Assembly: GCA_018389105.1 (NCBI GenBank)
Contig: JACATO010001097.1
Span: 423,038 to 487,037 of the forward strand
DNA length: 64,000 nt
Direction of reading: 5' to 3'
Source of the DNA: Nautilus pompilius
Lineage: Eukaryota > Mollusca > Cephalopoda > Nautilida > Nautilidae
Position numbers and translations under genes: made by a program. The notes under the pieces are model-generated. The model saw nothing but the letters and a program-made list of their open reading frames with translations, had not been told where the DNA came from and did no database searches. Below, in pieces: positions 23,361-35,700 of the stretch. Position 1 is the first letter of the stretch, and each line of letters opens with the position of its first letter.

Positions 23361-23448
23361 ATGCATCACAATGATCTAATTTTTTTACTCATCTTTTTTC
23401 TTCTTCCCCAAGCAAAAGATGCTTGTTCTCCACCTCCAAAAAAACCAG
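23361..23448 (+). CDS. Copy 3 exon 1: signal peptide and short Cys-Pro linker
   Basis: 29 codons plus one base. Differs from copy 2 exon 1 by few bases and one missing proline codon. Donor AG|GTATGT. Confidence 0.75.
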
Positions 23449-26400
23449 GTATGTTTTTAGCCATTTATTATTCCAATTATTCTGCACGTAAATATTTTTT
23501 AATTTACTGATGTAGTGCATATTAGTTATGAATCTTAATTTCAATTCACATCTAATTATCCTTATACAGGAATTTATAAAAAGTTGACGACTTCTTTTTA
23601 AATGCTACTCCTTATATTTGTCCATTAATAGCCCAATTATTTCGTTCTAATACAAGCGCAATGATGTTACTTTCTTGGTCAGATTAAATTCATAATAACT
23701 GAGATGCTACCTTTCACGACCTCAGTTTTCCTCGTTGACCGAACATTGACAATTGTTAATAATTCTTTTTTACTTCAGTAATAATATACACACTAAGATA
23801 TCTAACTTTTCCGTGTGCTAACTATTCCTACACCTTTTTTAAAAATTCAGAAATCATAGATCTATAATTGTTTCAAAAATTATAAAGGAAAAACAACACT
23901 TGATAAAAAAGAAGGAGAAAGCTGGATCTTATTTGAGGCAAATTCTTTAAAGTCGGTTGTAGAAACACAGATATAAAGCTGGTAAAATTGTAGCAGATAT
24001 CGCTTGTACAGTTGAAAGGGCTGCAAGAAAAAGCAGAATATTTACAAACAAATTGTTCGTTCAAAAGATTTTCCGTAATATCCATTGGACATTCTAAATA
24101 ACTTTTAGTTTTACTAATGTGAAACTTCCAATTGGATATTAATGTAGCCAAAATAACAGTTATACAAAAAAATAATCAGACTGTTTCTTCACAGGAAGAT
24201 AGAGGTATATTAAAATGTTAGGATAACGTGGGTATTTAGAAAAACAAAATAAACTTATTTTTTGAATAGAAAATGTCTGCATTCAAACTTATTTAACAGC
24301 GAACCTTCCGTCGGATTATTTCAGAATGGAATGTGTCTGTTTTGCTCAGGCTTCGCACTGTAATTTTACACCGGTGATCTTTATTAAAATATTTTTTTCT
24401 GAAGCAAAAGCATAATTGACCAAAAATCTGTGAGTAGGAAAATTCAAAAGAATAGAAATTCTTCGATATACACGTTATAAATGATGGAAATGTAGTGTAT
24501 CTATTATCCATGCTTTTCTTTCTAGGCTGATTATTGCATCCCATTTAGCGATTCTCCTTCTTAATTATTTTATCATCACTTTTTATAATCTTCAAATATC
24601 TTAATTTAATTGTCACCTTTCTATTGTTAAGCAAGCAGAGAGATTTTCACAGATACCTGCATTCCAATTGTTGGAACTCTTTAACTGTTTGCATTTTCAC
24701 CAACGGACATACCATCTAAGAAGGTTGAAATACTACAAATAATATGCATTTCCACAGTAAATTTTAAGAATGCAAAATTGGATGCAATATATATATTTCT
24801 CACTTTATATGTACAGTGATATACATTATTTGTATATGAAACAGATGTTCTGTGCTACAAATGGATTGGCAGGAAAGAATACTGTTTGTCTTCCCTTTAT
24901 ACATATCCATCATCCCTCCTAGTTAACTGTCAACATTGTGCTACTGGAATTTACAAGTATAAAAATTTCGAAAGTAAGTTATATTTTTTACATTTTATTT
25001 CATTACTAGAAGAAATTATGTATTGTAAATTTTGTTAATGTTTGTAGAATATCTGCTTGAAAATGATTGTCTGAAAATATCGGAAGTAACCTTTTATTTT
25101 AAAAATGTAAATCTCTTACACATCTAGGTATGGAATTTACTAGATTACTAAGTAAGATAGAGCAAATTTTGACCAAAATCTTTAGCTATTCTCAAAATTG
25201 ATTTTGGACAATTTATCTTATTTGTTTGTTCCGATCTTTTCTATGGACTTCATCTTATAAGTGATAAGTAGACTCACCTCATTATATTTTATATTACTTG
25301 GATACAGCTGTATATCCGATCTTTGTCTTCTTGTTATTAGGTCTTGTAGACGCTTGACATTGAGGTTAATCTTTAGGAAAGTTGGGAAATTATAGCTGCA
25401 TACGCGTTGACAAAATACGGTTAGGGAAGTCAGCCGAAAAAGGTAAAAGCATCCATCTTAATTTAGTGATCCATGGATAAATCCATGATCTGTACTGTCA
25501 CCATCCAAAGTGTTTACAAAGATCATTGCATTTACTGATAGATGATATAATAATGACAAAAATAACCTGCCCATCGTTGTGAACTGGTAACAGATTCGTC
25601 CATAAACCGAACAATTATTCCTCTAAGAACAACAGTTTCTATAATTTGGCGATTTCGGAAAATTATCCAACTCCAGAGAAACGGTGACTCCTCGGTCATA
25701 CAACTATGTTATGCCTGATATCTTTTTAACACTCTACTTAATCCTTTTGTTTGAATATTAACATCTGCATATGAAATCCAACAGACTTATAAATTCAGTT
25801 CTTGTTTGCAGAACAGTCACGTTCCTTTCATAAAAGATCTTTTCTACATTTTTTCAGATGCAGTTTTTTTGGAAAGAAATTGATGCGCACATTTAGTTTT
25901 TTTCTGAGAACTGAGACTTTCACCGCAGTTGGGCTCTTTATCTCTCCTCTCTCTCTCTCTCTCATATATATATAAATATATATTAAAATAATGTTGCATA
26001 TGAGGTCTATTGACGTCTGATGAGTTAGATCATGAAGCATCAAGAGAAACCATCAATTCTTTACGATATTTAATGGTTTGGTTTCTTTCAGTCAGCTGAT
26101 GTCCAGTAGACGCACTTTTCTACTTCGTTGATGCCAAATAAATGAATTTTCATATGTAATAGCTTCACTGTTTGTAAGTCTAATGAAGTACGACAGGCGT
26201 TTGACGTACTCTGCAAAATGGACGGAATTATTGCAGATCCCAACGCCGAAAAAACATTCAAGAACACATGATACCATTCAGTAATTAATTGTTTCCTTTT
26301 ACTGTTCCTGCAAACACAGCAGATTATATTACATAAGATTCAATTTGATTTATGAATTTACATTGCTTACAAAAATATTCATACTGGATATATAATTTTG

Positions 26401-26566
26401 TTTGTTTTCAGTTTGTTCAAGAGGATGTTTATCTACTTTAAGAAAACAAATGAATATAAAGACAAATCCGAAGAAAGGTTGTACCACATTTCATAAAAAC
26501 AAAATATGCGTTTGCTCTTTAAAGTTTTGCAATCGTGCAGCCATCTATTTGGACCCTAAAAAATGA
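23361..26566 (+). CDS. Gene copy 3: secreted ten-cysteine Ly6/three-finger-like protein, intact
   Basis: Exons 23361-23448, 24845-24973 and 26412-26566, with GTATGT, GTAAGT and CAG splice sites and phase-1 introns, give 123 residues. Signal peptide, ACS, only three prolines, KKP, then the cysteine domain. All nine spacings between the ten domain cysteines are the same as in copy 1 (9, 14, 2, 12, 3, 17, 8, 1, 4), although more than a third of the residues between them differ, especially in the first half of exon 2 and around the eighth cysteine. That pattern, free loops on a fixed cysteine frame, suggests a folded, selected protein. The C-terminus runs on to NRAAIYLDPKK before TGA. No GPI signal, so secretion is expected. 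AATAAA at 26624. The partner or target is unknown. Confidence 0.75.
24845..24973 (+). CDS. Copy 3 exon 2
   Basis: 129 bases, phase 1-1, after GAAACAG. Encodes C-x9-C-x14-C-x2-C and CATGI. Closer in its first half to copies 4 and 5 (CxKWIG/CxKWLG type) than to copy 1. Confidence 0.75.
25940..25984. repeat. Interrupted (CT)n(TA)n microsatellite in intron 2 of copy 3
   Basis: CT units broken by a CC, then TATA-rich DNA. Confidence 0.8.
26412..26566 (+). CDS. Copy 3 exon 3
   Basis: 155 bases after GTTTTCAG, encoding the six C-terminal cysteines, CN and a ten-residue basic tail, TGA at 26564-26566. Confidence 0.75.
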
Positions 26567-27956
26567 AAAGGGTCATTCATTTGTAAGAGTATACCTGATT
26601 ATTGTATGCAGTCATTAAATTAAAATAAATATGGATTAATTGATAAAATATATTTGTTGTATGTGAAAAGAAATATGAACAAAATGAGCAGTACCAAAGA
26701 GAGTTACAAGTTTACTGTTGTCTTGATTATAAATACGTACATACATATTTTTTAACTTCACCTCTTATCTTAATTTGTTGTACTGAAAACTGCATCGATT
26801 GAAGGAAATATTATAGAACGAAGCAAAGAGATTCATCATAATTAGCAATGTGTCATTATGTATGTATTTGAATCGTTTTAAAAATCTGAATATAACTCCA
26901 TTTTACTTCAATTTTAAATCTGTAAGGAAAACTGCTTTATTTCATGAATCTTCGAAAATGTAACAGTGAGAAACTCATAACAGTTTCTATATAGATTCGT
27001 TATTTAAAGTTTCCAAAACCTTCAGTATATTACTTATATTTCTCACATACTTACGAGTAACATTGTGTAATCATATTATTTTGCATAAATATGGGTTTAA
27101 AATAGTACCATAAAATGAAAATAGATTATATTGTTTACATCTAAAAATATGAAGGAAAAAAGAAAAACAACAATAGTGATATCTGGTAATAATCAGAATA
27201 AATATTTCCTATTGTAATAAACATTAATCTACTCTTGTACACGACGGATTTATTGTCAATTCACCTAGACTATTACATTCAAATGTGTTAGACGAAACAT
27301 TAAATTAGTTGATATATTTATCAAACTAAGAATGTGCAGGTGATTTCTATTTGTATAAGTGAGCTAAGCCATGAGTTTGCACTTATGTGCATAAATGAGC
27401 AGGAAATTTGATGAGAGAATTCAGCCTAAAACACGATCCAAACTGAATGAGGGGTGTGCATGGATTTGAGCCTCATTGTGCGAAGTTGGACGTCATTTTC
27501 TTTGGGAACATAAAGTGGAGAACGTCACGAAGTGTTGTTATGTGTGCTCATTATCCGGACAACTCGGGTGATGCATGACGATTTTGATATGAAGGAGATA
27601 ACGACAGTGTACATCAAATATATTAAATATAATTTTTAACTTTTAGATAAATATTTTAAATAGCGTTGCTAATACCTTTGAGTCACGTTGACCGCTAAAA
27701 TGATGTATCAATTTCCGACCACCCCTTTTCGACGAGATTTCGATGGATGACTTTTAAACTGCGGCGATCGTGATCTCAGTCATCCGCTGCATGCACGAGA
27801 AATCAATACTTTATCTTAAAATATCTAAAGAAACAAGTGGACTTACTTTCTACGCTCGTCTACCTGACTCTTTCAAATGACGCCCTCCACGCGGTAAACA
27901 CAAAGAATTGCGGGGGGAAGATTCTGCATATATTTAAAAGGCCCGTAGATTATGGA

Positions 27957-28319
27957 TTAATGAAGATTAAATCGGAAGTGTGCCAGTAAAATACCGAATC
28001 TATGTTTGTCTGAAACGAATGGCATCACAATGACTATCTGTTCCGAAGTTTTAATATTGAACACTGCAATGATGAAAAGTGACTGTAGCGAAATGAGCAG
28101 CACAATAATTAAGAGACCAGTAATAGAGTATTGAAATCTCCCAGACCTGTTCGGTGAGTATGAGAGAGCATAACTGTGAAATTTGCCTTTCGAAGATATT
28201 ACTATGACAACTTTTAATTCTGGTAAATCATTGCATTGAATGGCCTTCAGTGCCCTTATCCTATACAAAGTAAATGCCTTAAATTTAGAATTTTCTCTCT
28301 CCATATTCATCGTATTCAA
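27957..28319 (-). other. 120-codon minus-strand open frame, unrecognised
   Basis: The longest open frame in the intergenic part of unit C. It includes the conserved stretch RIRALKAIQCNDLPELKVV, whose counterpart in unit A (8880-9150) reads RIKVPKTIECANLSELKAVV. Conservation at residue level between diverged units hints at former coding, but the E and F counterparts have stops and the ATG is not shared. It could be a dead exon or chance. Confidence 0.25.
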
Positions 28320-29667
28320 CTAATATTTATTTTATAATAGCGATACACTTGTATAATAAATTCGATAACGATAAATGTTACAATCAGAATAATCTTTCAT
28401 TTATTGTATTCGTTCTTCATCATATTCGCAAGATGATCATATGACCCGGCGTCGAAATAATATTTGGACAACTCGGAATAGTAACTGTCTTGAAAAATGT
28501 TCCCAATGGAGTTAAATTGTCGAATTTTCGATTTTTCTTTTAGTATTTAACCCACTCATGACTTATCTATGCCGTTGAATAGGTGTAACGTCTACTCGTG
28601 TCTGTCGGGCATCTTAACAAATAGTTAACCAGAGTTAAATGTGAAGGTCGTTTCTACGAATCAGCTGTAGGCCTGTCCAAGAACTACTACAGCACAATGC
28701 AGTCTATCAACGTTCATGAGTTGGGAACTAATGAGGCCTTAGTCTGTAGTCGACAAACGAGAAATCGAGAAGGAAATGAAGTACAATTATTCAATGAAAT
28801 CTTTTTTTTAAAAAAATAAATTATTTAATATATTAATTTGGGATTGTTTTTCTTGACTGTATGTGAGATGGCATGACGGAATCAGGGTGCTACTTCACAT
28901 GGTTTTATCACTCTCTCAATTGAATCATCCTGGGATGATGTTCCCCCGGCATTCGTTAGACGTTCCTGTTAAGGAACTCGACCTTTTTTCTCGTGGCTAC
29001 TCGTGCATTCGCTAATTACAGTTTTCTAAAATTAAAATATATACAAAAAATAATTTAAATGGTTTTATTATTATTTTGATTTTAGTTAAAAGAATTAAAG
29101 AAAAGACTGTTTTTTTTAAGTAATTAATTAAAATTTCCTTCTTTACTTTAGTTAGCTCTCAATGTATCCAGATGAATCGAAGACGTCTGATGGGAAGTGA
29201 ATGTTAAGATTTCATAGTTTGCGACTGTGAAGATAAAAGAAAATGAATTAAACAAGAATTCTTTTTTTAATCAGTCAGAGGTTTCCATTAGCACAAATTT
29301 CAGTACATTTTCCGAAATATTGGCACAGATGTTCTTTAAAATTATTAACGATTTTCCTTTTTATTTTAAATTTAGCAAAAACGTTTTACTTTTATCAGTA
29401 GTAATAATTTTTTGGAATATAATGACCTAAAAGCTGGATATTACCCGTTACTTAAAAATATTTCAAGGAAGTAAATTTTATTTCAAAACTCACTTACTGA
29501 TGATCTTCTGACACATATTGCATTTATTTATATAAGTAATATAGTAGCGAATTGCGAACATTAAATATTAAAGCGATTTTTCTAAATCTATTCAGATGTT
29601 AATGCTTTAATTAAACAATGTAAACCAGAATTAATGTAGTTTTACTATAAATTTGAAGTGGAAACGA

Positions 29668-29890
29668 TATAAATATTAAGGATTTAAAATTTTAATTCAA
29701 AATTTACATAGCTTGATGAATGCCAACTATTTAAACAGAATGAATTTTGTTTGTTTGAGTTTCTCTCAAGACAAAACAAAATTCTCTGCGATAAATGTCT
29801 GCTACATAATTGCTCTAGATTTTGTTCGGCCCTTGATACAGTAGATTCTCGTTCTTTTCAAATGAGTAGTGATTTATCAAAGAAGATACC
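29668..29890 (+). other. Relic promoter/leader module gamma of unit D
   Basis: TATAAATA at 29668 is followed by sequence that aligns with the leader of the real genes: CTTGATGAATGCC against CTTGATCGCTGTCC, then AAACAGAATGAATTTTG against AAATAGAATAAATTTTG, then a CAAGACAAAAC against GAAGACAAAAT block. It seems to be an old copy of promoter plus exon 1 without a usable signal peptide. Matching relics: 1431-1690, 10684-10925, 20408-20645, 42060-42270 and 53056-53200. Confidence 0.45.
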
Positions 29891-32626
29891 TTTGGTTGTA
29901 GATTTTATGAGCACTTGTCCCTCCTCAATTCTTTTCATTAATGTTCCTGCGGCGGCTCATTGGCAATGTGTTAACTGCATCCGTCAGAAATTATTTTGCC
30001 TTTTGGTAGTCGTTACTGAACTCGTTTTTGATAATAGCCGGCCTAGAATTATAAAATGTATTTGTTACTCAATTTAACCGAACCACTTTCACTTTGTTCA
30101 TATAATCTAAATAAACAATATACATGTGGGTTATTTTCGGGTAGGTATTATCGATATATTTGACCAACATTCAGATTTGATTTCCAACTTTCAGGATTCC
30201 TATCTGTTTTCTTGACATGCACTTTCTCTTTACCTAGCTTTCATTATACTGAAGGAGGATCAGAACTCTGAGAAAGCATTAATGTTAAGATTTGATTTTA
30301 TACGATAGGTAAAATGGAGTTAGGTTGGCATATAAGTTTTCTTATTAAGAAAATCAGTTCGGTCTGATGCATGCACTAGAGCATTGTCCAAGTATTGGTC
30401 GAGAGGTTCCACGATCATCTGAATGATTTGCTCTTTCATTAGAAGGCTAAGAGAAAAATTTCCTTTCATAAGTTAAAGTAATCGTCCTTTAAGAATTCAT
30501 TTAAAGCTGTATATTAACTATATCTAACGAAAATCGTTCCTGACCATTATAAGTTTGAATTATAAATTCAATGAATCATCTGCAATGATGTGAAAAAGTT
30601 TTTTAGTCATCTCTCCCATTATCTACACACATTATTTAAATAATGAGTAAGTATAATTAAATATTCAATCGTTTCTGAATATATATTCATAAATTATCCA
30701 TTATAAATAATTAGCATAGAAACTAAATGAAGGCAAGCTGAAAATAAAAAATGGCAGATCAAAAGACGCTCTGCTTGAAAAATTAAAAAAAAAATAAATG
30801 AAAAACATTCTGATTGTTTTTTTTTTTCGTTGTTGGAAGAGGTCAAGACTATAGATACAAACAACTGCTAAACTGCCTTTATGCCCGAAAGAAATGCAAA
30901 CTTTAAAATTATTTCTGTTCTTCGACATTAACTACGGTATGTTCTGCACCTTCAAAAAAGTAAACCAGATATTTTAATTTTACCATTTCAGAAAAAGGAA
31001 AAAAATTTGAGGCTGTACATTAGAAATCAGATGAATAATTATTAAAATTGTATATAATTCCTTGTGTGTTCATCAATATAGAATAGGAAAAATATCATTT
31101 TTCTAAATGTACTGTACTTATATCGTATTATATCTATGCTTATTTTAGTAATAATAGAGGAGGAATGTCACACTGTTGTTCAAAAGAAATTCAGTAAAAT
31201 AAAATCCCGAGTTTTACTGCTCAATGACTGCCCACAGGTCAGAATCATTATCGGAAAGTAGAACAGTGTAAAGCAATTAATATATTTTACATTACCGATG
31301 TTTTAAGAATTATTATGTTATCATAAAATTATTGATATCATAAGCTTAAATTGAATATATTTACTGAATAGAGACACGGAAAAAATTTTATATTATAGAA
31401 TGTGAATGGTAAATCTATATTTGAGGTATATACTTTACATCATGTTTTACAATCACCTGATGTAATGCAGGTACAATTTCTACATTTGCCTGTGGCGCAG
31501 TTCAAACTTGTAGAAGAATAAGCAGAAAATTTTTTAAATTAAGCAAAAGTCAGAAATCAACAGAAGTCATTCTGAGTAATTGTTACTTTCCGCTGTTTTG
31601 ATGTTTGTTTTCACTGATGAGAAGCGTCCAAGAAGATGCTGATATAGTAAAAGAACCAATTATAGACAAATTAACATAAAATTCATTTAATACAAGAAAA
31701 TATTGTATATTACAATGCTAGCGGAACTTGGATAGTTCCGAAATTTGTTGAAATAAAAACAATATGAATGAACTTATTTGTTTAAGAGAAAAATGTCTAA
31801 AGAGAAAACTTTCTCAACAGCGATCTTTTGGATTTTTACATAAAGTAATGAAATGTCTTTGTCTTTTTTCACTTTCATCACGTTAAAATGTCATAGAGGA
31901 GTTTTTACTTCTATACCTTTTTTAAAAAAATGCATAATTAATTTGAGAAAAACAAAAAATAATTTAAATAAAATCCTAGTTTCTTAAATGATGTCTAAAT
32001 TTGTAAACAAGTATTAAATTTTGATAGATACAAACTTTTACTTTTGAATTTATTTTCATTAGAATCACTATTATTTGTGCTCATTTTAAAACGATTGAAT
32101 ATATATAAAAATATTTTAAAATCTATTTTTATAAACGTTAGGTTGTGAATGAGACTGAAGAGAAAAATTCTTTCATTTTCTCCAAAGTGCAAGAAAAATC
32201 AGAAATAAAGATCACAACAGAGGTTAGTATACCTTTCATTTTGAAAATCAATAAGCAATAATTAATTTGTAATAATCGTTATAATTACCACTATTGTTTC
32301 TTTATTTCGAAAATTAACATTAAATATCTTTTCATTTATAAGTTAACCCATGTTTTAAAATAAATGTGAAGCTTAATACGTACTAATAATTAATAGTAAA
32401 AGTTTCCAAACACTTAAATTCAGTATCAGTACGGTAATCATTCATTTGCACTGCTTTGACAAATGTTATTCAGTTTTATTTTGAATTAATTTACTTACTT
32501 GCTTAAAATATTGAATTATTTTAATAACATAGCATATTTTTCAAATTTATATATACAATACCTAATATGAATGATAATGTATAATTAAATAATAGAAAAT
32601 TGATTATGCACTGAGTCTAAAACAAG

Positions 32627-32634
32627 TATAAATA
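32627..32634 (+). promoter_or_regulatory. TATA box of gene copy 4
   Basis: TATAAATA followed by AAAATATCCCTTCAG and a GATCAATGTCTTGATC leader. Conserved although the gene is dead. Confidence 0.5.
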
Positions 32635-32766
32635 TCGAAATTAAAATATCCCTTCAGAGGATCAATGTCTTGATCGCTGTCCACAAATTAAATAGAATAA
32701 ATTTTGGTTGTTTTAGTGCATGGAAGACAAAATTATTTAGAAAGCAAAAGCTAAAGTGTCTCCAAG

Positions 32767-35700
32767 ATGCATCGAAATATTCTAATTTTTTAATTGTCTT
32801 TTTTCTTCTTCCTCAAGCAAAAGATTCCTGTTCTCCACCAATAAAAGCAGGTATGTTTTTACCTATTTATTATTCAAATTATTCTGAAAGAAAATTTTTT
32901 TAAAGAATCTACTGAGGTAGTGCATCTCAGTTATCGTGAATTTTGATTTAGATTCACTTCTAAGTTCGCTTATACATAAATTTAGAATAACTTGACGACC
33001 CCTTTTGAAATGTAACAGAACCTATATTTATCCATTTCTATCCTCATCCTTTAATACTCGTGCAAGCGAAGTGATGTTACATTACTGTTGAGAACAAATT
33101 CATAGTGTCTCTGATGCTACCTTTATCGTCGTCAGTTTCCGTCGTTGACACTTATTATTATTACTCATTTAGTTTAGTAGTAATATACCGAATAAGATAA
33201 CATAACTGACATTACCCTATTCTTATGCCTTTTTAAAAATTCAGTAATCATTGACCTATATTTTCTAAAATTATTAAAAAGATAAAGCAACATTTAAATC
33301 TTAGTAAGAGAAAGGTAAATCTGTATTTGCGGAAAGTTCTTTAAATGAGGTTGTAGAAACACCTGTATAAAGCTGGTAAAATTTTAACAGATGCCCCCTT
33401 GTGCAGTTGTAAGTGCTGCAAAAAGCTGCAGAATATTCACAGATTGTTCTTTGAAATGATATTCCGTAATGTTCAGTGGACAACCTGATTAATGTTTACT
33501 TTATATTATTTTGATATTTGATATTGTTAGCGAGAAAATAAACAAATGAGTATTAATGTAGCCCTAAATAACAATTATGGACAAATTATCACACAACTTC
33601 TTCAGATCAAGAAAGAAGGTACATTATAATGTTATGATAACGTGGATGGTTATAAAAAAAGAAAATGAACTTAGTTTTGAAAAGAAAATGTCTATAGTCA
33701 GAATTCCTTACCAGTTAATCGCCTGTCTGATTATTTCAGAAGGAATGTCTCTGTCTTCCTACATGTAACACATTACGATTTTACAAAAGTGATCTTTCTT
33801 AAAATACCATATTTTTTTTTAAAACTAAAAGCGTGATATACCAAATATCTGAGAAAAGGAAAATTCTAATGAATGGAAATGCTTCGATATATAAATTATA
33901 GATGATGGAAATGTAGTGTATCTATTATCTATGTTTCTCTTTCTAGACTGATTATTACATACCATTTAGCGATTCTCCATTTTAATTATTTTATCATAAT
34001 TTCTTATGATCTTAAAATATCTTAATTTAATTGTCACTTTTCTTTCGTGTAGAAGCACAGAGATTTTCACAAATACCTACATTCCAACATAACGGAACTC
34101 TTCAACTGATACCATATCACATTCACGGACATACCATAGGAAAACTCAGTTACTACAAATAATATTAATTTTCAGAATATATTCATAAAATGGAAAATTG
34201 GTTGGAATGTATTTAGTTTTCATTCTATATGTACAGTGATATGTATTATTTAATTTATGATACAGGCATTTCATGGTACAAATGGCTTGGCATGAAAAAA
34301 ATACTGTTTGTCTTCTCTTTATACACATCCAACATCCCTCATAGAGAAGTGTGAACGTTGTGCTACTGCAAGTTTCCGATCTCGCAAATTTGATAGTAAG
34401 TTATATTTTATATATTTTTTTCATTACTTGAAGAAATTATGTACTATAAATTTTTTTATGTTTGCAGAATATCTGCTTGAAGATAATTATCTGCAAATAG
34501 CGGAAGTAACCTTTTATTTTAAAAATGTAAATCTCGTAAACGACAAGGAAAGGAATTTATTAGATTATTGAGTAAGATAGAGCAAATTTTGACCTAAATA
34601 TTTAGCTATTCTCACAACTGATGTTGTACAATTTATTTTGTTTATTTGGTCTGATCTTGTCTATGGACCTCATCTTATATGTGCATAGTAGACTCGCCTC
34701 ATGATATTTTAGATTTATTGGATGCATCTGTGTATCTCTTGCATGTCTATATATTATTAGCGTTTGTAGATACTTGATATTTAGTTTCATATTCTGGAAA
34801 TGTATGGAAAATATAGCTGAATTAGTTTTCACACAATATGGATTGGAAATGAAGCGAAATATGAAGATTCATCCGCCTTAATTTACTGAACCATGAATAA
34901 ATCTATAAATTGTACGATAACCTTACTAAATGATCACATAAATCATTGCTCTGATTGGTGCATTAATTAATATTTACAAACGACCAGAAGATAGTTGAAC
35001 TGTTGAAAATATTTCATCGATAAATCTACGAATTATTCCACTATGAACAACATTTTATGTAGCCTGGCAACCCTATTCCATCTGATCGGTTTTGGCTATG
35101 ATAATTATACAACTATGGAAAAATATCTGGGCCACCGGCATTAGATTATCTAGATATTGAACAATTTCCTTATTAGTAGAGAGATGGGAAGTTTATGAAA
35201 GCCATATTAGTTCAATGCGTTTGCTTATAACAACAATTTACAAGCATACTACAGTCGATCTATTGACCAAGAATATATAACAAGAAAAGGAAAAATCTAA
35301 AAGTTTGGGTTTTATATTATGATTGACATTACCACTATATTTGTAACCAAACTATAAATAAAACACAATTATACTGTACATTCGGTGAAGACAATTAAAA
35401 TAAGAACACGTTTAAAAAAACTAAACAATGCATTTCAACCAACTGTGTAGATTAAACGAGTAGTAAAGTAACTATTAAAATTAAACTAATTTTATTATTT
35501 GAATACGTTGTAAAATTATTTTGATATAGATAAAACAGAATCCATTCAAAATGTATTTATTACGTCATTAGTGGATGTTAATTCAATATATAATACAGCA
35601 AGTACTTTGTAAAGTAGAAGTTCTCCAGTACCACGACTGTAAAAAGGAATATGTTATAAATAATTAAACAACTTAATTTTAAAAATATTGGTTCGTAATC

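Larger units (their letters stand above)
20251..29496. repeat. Array unit C (about 9.25 kb), carries gene copy 3
   Basis: Third tandem unit: relic gamma (20408-20645), relic alpha (about 21460-21670), gene copy 3 (23222-26629), then about 2.9 kb of intergenic DNA that is clearly more diverged from A and B than the upstream part. The intergenic part contains (CT)n (25940-25984) only as part of intron 2, and a 120-codon minus-strand open frame at 27957-28319. No other gene can be supported. Confidence 0.85.
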
